Shown here in pieces: positions 16,714 through 23,509 of a stretch of 64,000 nt of DNA. The stretch comes from Agrobacterium cavarae. Its GTDB lineage: Bacteria; Pseudomonadota; Alphaproteobacteria; Rhizobiales; Rhizobiaceae. Each line of letters begins with the position of its first letter. Within the stretch, counting starts at the first letter, position 1. Under the pieces are notes generated by a model that saw only the letters and a program-made list of their open reading frames with translations, was not told where the DNA came from and did no database searches. Location of the stretch: positions 1-64,000 of the forward strand of contig NZ_SISF01000032.1 of the NCBI RefSeq assembly GCF_004310285.1, in the 5' to 3' direction. Made by a program: the position numbers and the translations under genes.

Positions 16714-18507
16714 TTATTGCTTGGGTGGCTCGATCTTCTGCTGATACGTACCGACGATTTCACCCTTCGCGATCACGTGGCCGGATATCGCAGACAAGAG
16801 CGCGTCGCGGTCAGATGTCGGGGGCAGATCGATCATGGAGTCGAGTGCGACGACCTGAATGTGATAGCGGTGCGGCTTTTCGCCAGGAGGCGGCTTTGGC
16901 CCGAAATAGCCGTGCGTTCCCGATGTGTTACGACCCTGCAAAACACCCTCCGGTTCTACAAGGCGAAGCTGTTCCTGCAGACCCTCTGGGAGCGTCGTGA
17001 CTGTAGCCGGGATGTTCCAAGCCAACCAATGAACGAACGGCTTGAGAGGCGAAGAGTCCGGATCTTCCATGACAATAGCGTAGGACGCGGCCTTCGGCAC
17101 CACGCTCCATTTCAGAGCGGGCGAAACGCCATCTGCATATTCGCTGTACTTCGCTGGGATCGCCTGGTTGTTCGAGAACGCCTCGGTAGAGACTGTGATT
17201 TTTCCTTGTGTCTCTGTCTCGGGTCGAGCCAAGGACAACAGCACATCTGCGCCTTTTTTCGCCTGGGCTACCATCACATCTGCGGGAGCTGTGGCCGCTG
17301 ACCAGGCTTTTTTGGCATCGCCGTTATAGGCAACTCGATAGATCACGCCATTGGCGTCATCCGCCATCAGCAGCGAACCGTCTTTGGCGACGGCAAGACC
17401 CACCGGACGGGCGAAATGCGTCTTTCCGCCGTCCGTCAAGAAGCCTGTCAGGAAGGGTTCAATGCTTTTGGGCTGGCCGTTTTCGAAGTGAATGCGGACG
17501 ATTTCATAACCCGAAGCAGGGTTGCGGTTCCACGATCCGCGCATGGTCGCAAACGCATCGCCTGCAAACTCCACCGGAAACGAAGAACCGTGATAGAATT
17601 TCATCTGCATCGGAGCGGCATGTGCCGTGTATCCGATCACCATTGGCTGGCTCTGGTCGCGCCATTGTTCCTTGGTCACACCGCCAACAGGCGTCGACTG
17701 CGGATAGATGTCACCTGCACCGTAGACATGTGGCCAACCGTACTGCTTGCCCCGTTCGATCTTGTTGAGTTCTTCAGCCTGAACCTCGTCGCCCATCAGG
17801 TCGATACCATGATCGAGGCCCCAGAGTTCCCCGGTCGTCGGCTGCCAATCGTAACCTATCGTGTTGCGCAATCCCGACGCAAAGATGGTGCGGCTCTTCC
17901 CGTCAGGCGTTGCACGAATGATCGTCGCGTTTTCCGGATTGCTCTCGTTGCACGCGTTACAGGTTGAGCCGACGCTGATGTAAAGCATGCCGTCGGGTCC
18001 GAAAGCGAGGACGCGGTTTGGATGCTGGCCTGAATCCGGCAGATCGCCGATAATCATCTCAGGTTCGCCGAGTGTACCGTCCGTCTTGATGTCGGCGACA
18101 AACACCTCCTTCACCGTCACGAGGTAGAGCTTGTCGTCCTTGATTGCCAATCCGTGCGCCTGGGCGCGGGAGAGAACCTGGATCGGCGCCCGATCCGCCT
18201 TTCCATCGCCGTCTTCATCTTTGAGAAGAAGCACATCGCCTTCTTCTCGGCGGCTGACGTAAACAAATCCCTTGTCGGAAACCGCAATGATGCGGCTATT
18301 GCCGAGACCCTGCGCGAAGGGCTGTACGGAAAAGCCGTCCGGTGCCTTCAACTGCCCTATCCGCTCGCTTGTCGGCGCGACTTTATTAGGCTTGAACACG
18401 TTGGTGGTGATCTGAACTTCCGTACCATCACCTTGCTGCGCGTATGCAGCGGTACAAGTAAAAAGTGCCACTGCAACTGATGCAGCCAAGTCAACGCAAC
18501 GTCTCAT
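16714..18507 (-). CDS. Sorbosone-type sugar dehydrogenase fused to a PEBP domain
   Basis: Exported protein of 597 residues with two domains. The signal peptide ends TAAYA. Residues about 45-400 form a six-bladed PQQ-dependent glucose/sorbosone dehydrogenase (FGPDGMLYISVGSTCNAC, GLRNTIGYDWQP, LWGLDHGIDLMGDEVQAEELN, FARPVGLAVAKDGSLLMADD; each quoted separately). Residues about 435-590 form a YbhB/YbcL-type phosphatidylethanolamine-binding (PEBP) domain with DPDSSPLKPFVHWLAWNIP and GTHGYFGPKPPPGEKPHRYH. The dehydrogenase would oxidise an aldose or ketose aldehyde in the periplasm; the PEBP role is unknown. First of three genes, preceded by an EcfG-like promoter at 18537-18561. Confidence 0.85.
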   Translation of the reverse strand: MRRCVDLAASVAVALFTCTAAYAQQGDGTEVQITTNVFKPNKVAPTSERIGQLKAPDGFSVQPFAQGLGNSRIIAVSDKGFVYVSRREEGDVLLLKDEDGDGKADRAPIQVLSRAQAHGLAIKDDKLYLVTVKEVFVADIKTDGTLGEPEMIIGDLPDSGQHPNRVLAFGPDGMLYISVGSTCNACNESNPENATIIRATPDGKSRTIFASGLRNTIGYDWQPTTGELWGLDHGIDLMGDEVQAEELNKIERGKQYGWPHVYGAGDIYPQSTPVGGVTKEQWRDQSQPMVIGYTAHAAPMQMKFYHGSSFPVEFAGDAFATMRGSWNRNPASGYEIVRIHFENGQPKSIEPFLTGFLTDGGKTHFARPVGLAVAKDGSLLMADDANGVIYRVAYNGDAKKAWSAATAPADVMVAQAKKGADVLLSLARPETETQGKITVSTEAFSNNQAIPAKYSEYADGVSPALKWSVVPKAASYAIVMEDPDSSPLKPFVHWLAWNIPATVTTLPEGLQEQLRLVEPEGVLQGRNTSGTHGYFGPKPPPGEKPHRYHIQVVALDSMIDLPPTSDRDALLSAISGHVIAKGEIVGTYQQKIEPPKQ

Positions 18508-18536
18508 TTGATACTCCTCAGGATGTTAGGGAGCCG

Positions 18537-18561
18537 AACAAGCGCAAGTATTTTAAGTTCC
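18537..18561 (-). promoter_or_regulatory. EcfG-type promoter before the sugar dehydrogenase
   Basis: Read on the minus strand: GGAAC (18561-18557), 16 bases, then TGTT (18540-18537), 30 bases before the ATG. The alphaproteobacterial EcfG (general stress sigma) consensus is GGAAC-N16/17-CGTT, so three of four -10 bases match. Confidence 0.55.
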
Positions 18562-18654
18562 CATTGGAGATGTTGCTTATCGATGGCATCAAGCTGCACA
18601 GCGGACCCGAGACAAGTTAATGAACGCGGCTGGGCAAACTTATCGAGTTGGGCA

Positions 18655-18986
18655 CTCTTGAGAGCAATAACGCTCGGCCCGCGGGATGACATAAGCGACA
18701 AGGCCGGCGCGCCGCCACTCGACGAGGACTATCTCGCCCTGTCGACCACTCATTCGGCCAAAGCGCAGGAATGGCGCTCCTCACGCCGCTGCGATTCTTT
18801 ACTCACGGTGAGAACTCTCGGGAGGATCGGCATGTTCACGCGTCCCGCTCCCGGTTCTTTCCGGCGACGGTGCTGCAATGCTTCGAACCAATGACCTGGC
18901 CGCAGCTTTCGGCTGCAACTTCTGAACGCAGTGCCTAGCAAATCCGCATTGACGTCGACGCACGAATGCGCGGCATGTGGAAATAG
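18655..18986 (+). pseudogene. Remnant of a UvrD-like ATP-dependent helicase
   Basis: From 18655 the frame reads LLRAITLGPRDDISDKAGAP, then PLDEDYLALSTTHSAKAQEWRS. This is the helicase superfamily 1 motif region (usual form LSTIHSAKGQEW). After a deletion and frame change, from about 18790 it reads RFFTHGENSREDRHVHASRS, then RFFPATVLQCFEPMTWP. A TAG intervenes before a last in-register piece RIDVDARMRGMWK and TAG at 18984-18986. This matches the C-terminal end of rhizobial UvrD-family helicases with most of the protein missing. It overlaps the upstream region of the divergent dehydrogenase gene only marginally. Confidence 0.65.
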
Positions 18987-18995
18987 GGGCGGGCG

Positions 18996-19128
18996 ATGTG
19001 CGATCTGTATAAAGTAGCCACGACACGTCACGCCGTCCTACTGGATGACGACTCCCTGGAACAAGGCGCGTCACATTCAAAAGCCACTGTCCGGCAACAT
19101 GCTGGTCGTCATGCCACGGGATGAAAAG
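18996..19128 (+). pseudogene. Remnant of a YedK/HMCES-like SOS peptidase
   Basis: ATG 18996 opens MCDLYKVATTRHAV, with the catalytic Cys2 and MC(N/D)LY signature of SOS-response-associated peptidases. These proteins crosslink to abasic sites in single-stranded DNA. From 19057, in another frame, comes WNKARHIQKPLSGNMLVVMP then RDEK, resembling the extreme C-terminus of the same family. The roughly 200 residues between are gone. It starts ten bases after the helicase remnant, so the two were probably neighbours in one repair operon before decay. Confidence 0.55.
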
Positions 19129-19253
19129 CCTGAAATCCGGGCGGTAGGGCTTTGCTCTGACCTAAATGCCCAAGTCCGCACCTCTCGCCCGCCTTGCGAC
19201 GAATTGCCGGTAAAAAACCGCAGTAGGACCAAAGGCTTCTTGGAATTTTCGGA

Positions 19254-19278
19254 GGAACTAATAAACATAGAGATAGTT
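19254..19278 (+). promoter_or_regulatory. EcfG-like promoter before the small membrane peptide gene
   Basis: GGAAC at 19254-19258, a 16-base spacer, then AGTT at 19275-19278 (consensus CGTT), 39 bases upstream of ATG 19318. The -35 is perfect, the -10 has three of four bases. Confidence 0.5.
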
Positions 19279-19317
19279 TGAAGGTCTCTACTCAACAATC
19301 TCAAAAGGAGACTTCCG

Positions 19318-19395
19318 ATGGGCCGTGGCATATTACTCTGGATGCTGGGTGTTCCGCTTCCAATCATCATCCTCCTCGCTATCTTTTTACGATAG
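19318..19395 (+). CDS. 25-residue membrane peptide
   Basis: Translates to MGRGILLWMLGVPLPIIILL followed by AIFLR, one hydrophobic helix with arginines at both ends. The binding site AAAGGAGA lies eight bases before ATG 19318, and an EcfG-like promoter lies further upstream. The TAG stop overlaps the AGGA that serves the next gene, whose ATG is only eight bases away, so both are surely co-translated. A likely single-pass inner-membrane peptide; function unknown. I believe similar peptides occur in other rhizobia but could not check. Too short for normal gene callers. Confidence 0.72.
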   Translation: MGRGILLWMLGVPLPIIILLAIFLR

Positions 19396-19403
19396 GAATG
19401 GTG

Positions 19404-20297
19404 ATGTCTTTAACCAGCAACACGGGCGTGACACCCGTTGAATCCTCACAAACTGCAATGGCCTGGGGTCCGATCATCGGTGGCGCGGTGGCGGCAACCG
19501 GCATCACTCTCATTCTGCTGCTCCTAGGCTCCGGGTTCGGTCTCACCATGGTTTCTCCATGGTCTGGCGAGAGTAGCTCGGCTGCCACCGTCGGCGTTAC
19601 TGCTGCGATCTGGCTGATCGTTGTTCAATGGTTGTCGTCGGCACTCGGCGGATACCTCACTGGGCGACTGCGGACAAAGTGGGCCGCGGTTCACACTGAT
19701 GAAGTGTTTTTCAGGGACACCGCACACGGCTTTCTAAGCTGGGCTCTCGCTACCATACTGGTCATGGGTTTCCTTGCCTCGTCGCTAACGTCCCTTGCTG
19801 GAGCCGGAGCATCCGCTGTTGGATCTGCCGCTTCGACAGCGACAATCGCCGGAGCTGCGTCGTCCGCCGGTTCATCTGGTGAATCTGACCTGTCGACGTC
19901 GTATTTCACCGACATGCTTCTGCGGCCTGAACGAGTAACGGCGGAAGCACGCACCGATAACGCCGCAGCGGCGTCCGAGGTGTCACGTATTCTGCTGCAA
20001 GGCGCCGCTGCTGGCGAAGTGGCCGAACCCGACCGCACCTATGTCGCAAGTATCGTAGCCGCCCGAACAGGTTTGAACGAGCAGGACGCGCGCGCTCGTG
20101 TTGACACAGTGCTTGGGCAGATTGAAGCCGCGAAGGTGAAGGCTCAGGAAGCTGCCGATACCGCGCGTAAGGCGGCGGCGACGACCGCTCTTGTGGGTGC
20201 GGTTTCTCTTCTAGTCGGAGCATTCATCGCATCTGTAGCCGCAGCCTTGGGCGGTCGGCAACGCGACGAGGAAGAAGACTTGCTCCTGCGGCGCTAA
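19404..20297 (+). CDS. Membrane protein with Ala/Gly-rich soluble region
   Basis: Protein of 297 residues. The hydrophobic segments are at about residues 20-43 (IIGGAVAATGITLILLLLGS), 60-85 (GVTAAIWLIVVQWLSSALGG), 105-125 (ALATILVMGFLASSLTSLAG) and near the C-terminus (TTALVGAVSLLVGAFIASVA). Between the last two lies a long helical, Ala/Glu-rich region (residues about 170-265) with probable coiled coil (DTVLGQIEAAKVKAQEAADT). It ends in an acidic-basic tail DEEEDLLLRR. ATG 19404 is chosen for the AGGA six bases upstream. No family name recognised; context suggests a general-stress envelope protein. Confidence 0.75.
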   Translation: MSLTSNTGVTPVESSQTAMAWGPIIGGAVAATGITLILLLLGSGFGLTMVSPWSGESSSAATVGVTAAIWLIVVQWLSSALGGYLTGRLRTKWAAVHTDEVFFRDTAHGFLSWALATILVMGFLASSLTSLAGAGASAVGSAASTATIAGAASSAGSSGESDLSTSYFTDMLLRPERVTAEARTDNAAAASEVSRILLQGAAAGEVAEPDRTYVASIVAARTGLNEQDARARVDTVLGQIEAAKVKAQEAADTARKAAATTALVGAVSLLVGAFIASVAAALGGRQRDEEEDLLLRR

Positions 20298-20550
20298 GAC
20301 GGCTGAGCATTTGCTTTGGGGTGCCTACGGGCGCCCTTTCCCCCCAACATTCCGCGGCCGTTACGCGCCTTAAAGGTAACCAAACACGGCACACGCCACT
20401 GAGAGGAAGAATGGAGGCGGGAAGGCGGTCGACAGCGCTGGCTGGCGTACGACGGAGGATTGGTTCCAAACGGAGAAGTCACCTTCGATCAAGCTTTCCA
20501 ATACCACGGAAAAGCGATGCCTGACTTCGATCTTAATCTGCGTGGACCAA
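20298..20550. other. Intergenic, no gene assigned
   Basis: On the plus strand around 20440-20540 one frame reads WLAYDGGLVPNGEVTFDQAF, which looks like part of a real protein, but lacks a start and is cut by the terminator. It may be another gene fragment; I cannot identify it. Confidence 0.3.
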
Positions 20551-20580
20551 AAAAAGCCCCGAACTCAATTCGGGGCTTTT
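20551..20580 (-). terminator. Terminator of csbD (bidirectional)
   Basis: Stem GCCCCGAA / TTCGGGGC with a 5-base loop, flanked by A and T runs on both sides. On the minus strand a seven-T tract follows, 18 bases after the CsbD stop. It may also stop plus-strand transcripts. Confidence 0.85.
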
Positions 20581-20597
20581 GGCGGATTTGTGATCCA

Positions 20598-20789
20598 TTA
20601 CGCGCGGTCGACGGCGTCTTTCACTTTTTCCTTCGCGTCGCCCTTAGCCTGCTGTGCATGGCCCTTAGCTTCCTGAGCCGCGCCTTTGGCTTCCATCTCG
20701 CGGTTGTCAGTGGCATCGCCTAGGGACTGGCGCGCCTCACCAGCAACTTCGTTGGCCTTGCCTTTTACTTTGTCCATGGTGCTACCCAT
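20598..20789 (-). CDS. CsbD-family stress protein
   Basis: Hydrophilic 63-residue protein of the CsbD family (MGSTMDKVKGKANEVAGEAR...), rich in Ala, Lys, Asp and Glu, with no hydrophobic core. Family members are among the most strongly stress-induced proteins in bacteria; the molecular role is unknown. Three ATGs lie in a row (20795, 20792, 20789); I take the third, with GGAG seven bases upstream. The gene has a textbook EcfG promoter (20832-20857) and a strong terminator. Confidence 0.88.
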   Translation of the reverse strand: MGSTMDKVKGKANEVAGEARQSLGDATDNREMEAKGAAQEAKGHAQQAKGDAKEKVKDAVDRA

Positions 20790-20831
20790 CATCATTCTCC
20801 TTCTTGAGCTTGATTGCTCGATCGCTAAAAC

Positions 20832-20857
20832 AACGGGTTAAGGCGCGTCATTGTTCC
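20832..20857 (-). promoter_or_regulatory. EcfG promoter of csbD
   Basis: On the minus strand GGAAC (20857-20853), exactly 17 bases, then CGTT (20835-20832): a full match to the general stress sigma factor consensus of alphaproteobacteria, 42 bases before the start codon. Confidence 0.8.
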
Positions 20858-21148
20858 TCAGTGATTTGGTCATGGCCTCGCTTTGGCGGATGGTCCCCTG
20901 TGCGATCGTGTGTCAGTCGAGCGCAATGACCTCAAAAGGAAAGAACTGCGCGCGTGCTGAAAGCACCCACCGTCTATGACTGCAAGGCGTCGCTTCAGTG
21001 GGCATTCGGAAAAGTCTTCCGGAAGCGCGCGACCGCCATGTGATCGAACGCGAACGAGACTGCTTCACAATTCTTATCCTTTTCGTTTCCTGCCAAGGCC
21101 TCACTTCTTCGCGACGAAGCGTCGATCGAACGGCTTTCGTTCACGCTC
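20858..21148. other. No recognisable gene
   Basis: About 290 bases with overlapping short frames on both strands. A minus-strand frame ending at 20913 gives LSARAQFFPFEVIALD, protein-like but unidentified and without a start. Confidence 0.3.
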
Positions 21149-21418
21149 CTATGCGTCGGGCCGAAAATGGAGAACGAACTCCACGACTTTTTCCGAAGAC
21201 ATCTCGCACGGCATAAGAACAGAGCCGGAATCATTGGTACGATATAGATTGAATGACACGATCTCACGTCCGCCAAGTTGTTCGGCGAGCAGCCATACCC
21301 GTCGGCCATCTTTCGATCGGTGGACGGTCGCGCCCCAGCGGCGACCGTTGAAGTCTCCTTCCTGATGCCCATCGTTGAGCTGCGCCAGCGCCTCCTCGAA
21401 TGCCGTCGGGGATTTCAC
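21149..21418 (-). CDS. Conserved-looking hypothetical protein
   Basis: Frame of 89 residues, GTG start at 21418 with AAGGA about 11 bases upstream. The sequence (FEEALAQLNDGHQEGDFNGR, later VWLLAEQLGGREIVSFNLYR) has normal composition, with alternating beta-like stretches suggesting a small compact fold. It ends MSSEKVVEFVLHFRPDA. Family and function not recognised. It stands alone in the decayed stretch, so it may be a stress gene or a leftover; no EcfG motif seen before it. Confidence 0.5.
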   Translation of the reverse strand: MKSPTAFEEALAQLNDGHQEGDFNGRRWGATVHRSKDGRRVWLLAEQLGGREIVSFNLYRTNDSGSVLMPCEMSSEKVVEFVLHFRPDA

Positions 21419-21669
21419 GGAGATAGGTTTCCTTCGTTATGTTCGAGCTGCGACGCCAACTCGAGATTGGGCGGCGGGGACGATCGCATTATCCAGACAA
21501 CGGCAGGTTCTTTTCCATGAAGAGGGATAGCCCGATGATGGGTCTGGATTGCAGATGTTTCTCCCCTGACAACTGAGACCTCGCGAGGCCAGGTATGGGA
21601 GCGTTGGTGTGCTAATTTTGGCGCCTAGGATTAACGTCCCAGGCCATAATTAACGAGTCCTTACCGAAA

Positions 21670-21858
21670 TCAGTCTTCCGGAAGACCCCTGATTAGGAAA
21701 TCCGTGACGCGTTCGTGGGACTTTGTGCCTGAATAGCGGAGAGTGAAACTTCCACTCTCGTCCCTAATGGATTGAGGCCCTTGAGTTTTCGCGGCTTCGA
21801 GAAGCTGGTCGAAGTTGGCTTTCGCCCGCGCGGACGTCCATGCGTGAACATCTTCCAT
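21670..21858 (-). CDS. Phd/YefM-like antitoxin, orphan
   Basis: Short protein of 62 residues, ATG 21858 with AAGGAG nine bases upstream. The N-terminal half (AWTSARAKANFDQLLEAAKT, then QGPQSIRDESGSFTLRY) has the pattern of Phd/YefM antitoxins, which dimerise, bind their own promoter and neutralise a partner toxin by the C-terminal tail. The tail here is short. No toxin gene follows on the same strand. A VapC-type remnant lies 114 bases away but points the opposite way, so the pair is not in normal operon order. Confidence 0.55.
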   Translation of the reverse strand: MEDVHAWTSARAKANFDQLLEAAKTQGPQSIRDESGSFTLRYSGTKSHERVTDFLIRGLPED

Positions 21859-21971
21859 AGATCCTAGCTCCTTAATTGCGCCGGGAATCGGGAAGGGATT
21901 TACCAGCCACTCCAACGTAACGTTACAATCGGTTCCGATCAATCGGTCGGACGGTTCACAGGAGTGACGGC

Positions 21972-22270
21972 AATGGGATCCGACTACATCATCCTCGATA
22001 CCAACATCCTTTCCGAAGCACAGAAGCCTAGGCCAAGACCCGAGCTTGTCTCCTAGCTGGAAACACTGCCTCCTTCAAAGGTGGCCATCCCCTACGCCGC
22101 ATTCTTCGAAACTCCTACGGTATCGAACTCATCGTCGACGCGATCCACAACGCGCGTCAAAACTTAGGAAATGGCGCGATCATTTCCTAAGCCTCGATTT
22201 CATGATTCCCGACACGACCCTAGGTTGCAACGATGATCGCGCTATTGGCTGCTCACCTGAGCGGGCTTAA
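21972..22270 (+). pseudogene. VapC-like PIN-domain toxin remnant
   Basis: ATG 21972 behind AGGAGTGACGGCA reads MGSDYIILDTNILSEAQKPR, the PIN-domain start with the first catalytic aspartate (ILDTN). An in-frame TAG at 22053-22055 sits where VapC proteins normally have Trp (VS-W-LETLPPSKVAIPYAA). After a frameshift near 22110 the sequence resumes as RDPQRASKLRKWRDHFLSLD then FMIPDTT. Intact VapC is a ribonuclease toxin; this copy cannot be made full length. Confidence 0.65.
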
Positions 22271-22576
22271 ACGAGCGTGAATTTACACTGAGGAAAGTCG
22301 TCTTGCCACAAAATCGCAAGCCCTTGGTCAACATTTTCCGATAGGAAACTCAAACGGCTTAGTCGGCAGATCACTACATCGCACTATTATGTAGCAGCAA
22401 TCGACGGCGGGTGCACATAAACTCTTCTGATTCAAACGCTTACATCGGGTGGGTATGTTGCATCAGGCTAAAATTCTGCTCGAGAAAAAGCAGATAGGGA
22501 TTAAAATGCCCAAATCAAATAACCCGATATGCCCACATCAGACGGCGCAGGGACAAACCTTGTCAGCAAAATCAAC
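22271..22576. other. No recognisable gene
   Basis: Roughly 300 AT-richer bases between the toxin remnant and the transposon-end-like motif. No frame, repeat or RNA structure of note. Confidence 0.4.
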
Positions 22577-22602
22577 TGTTACCTATGTCTTCGGTTCGGA
22601 CA
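22577..22602 (+). repeat. Transposon-end-like motif beside tRNA-Arg
   Basis: TGTTACCTATGTCTTCGGT followed by TCGGACA. It matches the motif at 17-35 (17 of 19) and the TCGGACA end of 43-66. It ends nine bases from the 3' end of tRNA-Arg and marks where accessory sequence gives way to core genome. Confidence 0.45.
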
Positions 22603-22611
22603 GTAGCAAAA

Positions 22612-22688
22612 TGGCGACCCCTGCAGGACTCGAACCTGCGACCTACTGCTTAGAAGGCAGTTGCTCTATCCAGTTGAGCTAAGGGGCC
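22612..22688 (-). tRNA. tRNA-Arg(TCT)
   Basis: A 77-base cloverleaf on the minus strand. Acceptor GGCCCCT/AGGGGTC, D-arm GCTC...GAGC, anticodon stem ACTGC/GCAGT with loop CTTCTAA (anticodon TCT), T-arm GCAGG TTCGAGT CCTGC, and encoded CCA. Reads AGA codons. Its 3' end faces the accessory region to the left, the side on which tRNA-targeting islands integrate. Confidence 0.95.
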
Positions 22689-22719
22689 ACTCGCGGCGCC
22701 GTGGAGGCGCCGAAAACGG

Positions 22720-23025
22720 TTAGTGTGTCCAAGGCTGCGTGCGCGTATAGCGGAAGTTGTCCGTGTAGGAAACCGTCTGGCGCTCTGCTTCCTTCGGCTG
22801 GATCACGCGGTACTCGATGCCCTTGCGTTGTGCATAGGCTTCAGCTTGTTCCTGTGTGTCGAAATTGAGCTTGACCTGCTGCTTCATGTCCGATGAGGAC
22901 GTGTAGCCCATGATCGGATCGATCTTGCGCGGAACCTCGGCGTCGAATTCCAGCACCCAGATATTCGTCTTGGCCTTGCCGGACTGCATGGCGGTCTTTG
23001 CCGGACGATAAATTTTTGCAGACAT
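22720..23025 (-). CDS. NADH dehydrogenase accessory subunit (NDUFS4-like)
   Basis: Protein of 101 residues, homologous to the NDUFS4/AQDQ (18 kDa) accessory subunit of respiratory complex I found in alphaproteobacteria and mitochondria. It starts SAKIYRPAKTAMQSGKAKTN, followed by the conserved WVLEFDAEVPRKIDPIMGYTSS region (residues about 24-45) and the FDTQEQAEAYAQRKGIEY helix. It helps assemble or stabilise the peripheral arm of complex I on the cytoplasmic side. It stands alone just right of tRNA-Arg and is the first core gene of the window. Confidence 0.9.
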   Translation of the reverse strand: MSAKIYRPAKTAMQSGKAKTNIWVLEFDAEVPRKIDPIMGYTSSSDMKQQVKLNFDTQEQAEAYAQRKGIEYRVIQPKEAERQTVSYTDNFRYTRTQPWTH

Positions 23026-23368
23026 TTCAACTGCTCCAGTCTTGCGATCAAGCGCGATGACGCTCTTTTTACGCGGCTTCCCGTAACCATTTTATTACGG
23101 TCGGCATCAGAATTTCACTTGGACTGACTCCTGCACGAAGTCAAGCCGCTTGCTTTGTAGATGCTACAGCATCGGCCTGAAAATCCTAACCGAATTTCAG
23201 AAAGCACGATGCCTCAATTAAAGAGGATAGAGCGGCCGTTATACCTCCGTAAGGAGGCCGGCGCGCTCCGAAACATAAGAGCCTTCACCAACAGAAAAAG
23301 CGAAAGCCACGCTTGAATGGGACGCGCGAAGCATATTCTATCGCGACACCTAAGAGGAGACACGTATC
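23026..23368. other. Intergenic region between divergent genes
   Basis: About 340 bases that must carry promoters for the complex I subunit (leftward) and the 46-residue protein (rightward). A small stem CCTCC-GTAA-GGAGG lies at 23244-23257. No further gene or RNA recognised. Confidence 0.4.
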
Positions 23369-23509
23369 ATGAGCGATAACGTCATCAAGTTTCGCAAGCC
23401 ACAACCGCCGAAGAAGCCCCGTCCCGGCCAGAGCAAGCTGCTCGCCGTCATTATTGGCGGCATTGCGCTCTGCGCTTTGATCTGGGTGCACTTCCAATAC
23501 GGAGTATGA
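23369..23509 (+). CDS. 46-residue single-pass membrane protein
   Basis: Starts MSDNVIKFRKPQPPKKPRPG, a basic, proline-rich cytoplasmic segment, followed by one transmembrane helix (LLAVIIGGIALCALIWVHFQ) and a short YGV tail. ATG 23369 has AGAGGAGA nine bases upstream. The topology follows the positive-inside rule. Small proteins with the motif DNVIxFRKPxxPK appear familiar from Rhizobiaceae; function unknown. Easily missed because of its size. Confidence 0.75.
   Translation: MSDNVIKFRKPQPPKKPRPGQSKLLAVIIGGIALCALIWVHFQYGV

Noticed and set aside
18750..19080. Minus-strand frames of about 93 codons
   Set aside because: Antisense to recognisable helicase and YedK remnants; no own motifs.
20460..20723. 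Plus-strand frame of 87 codons
   Set aside because: Crosses a strong terminator and then runs antisense to csbD. Its first part may be debris of another gene but no full gene is supported.
22449..22682. Plus-strand frame of 77 codons
   Set aside because: Runs through tRNA-Arg on the opposite strand; chance frame.
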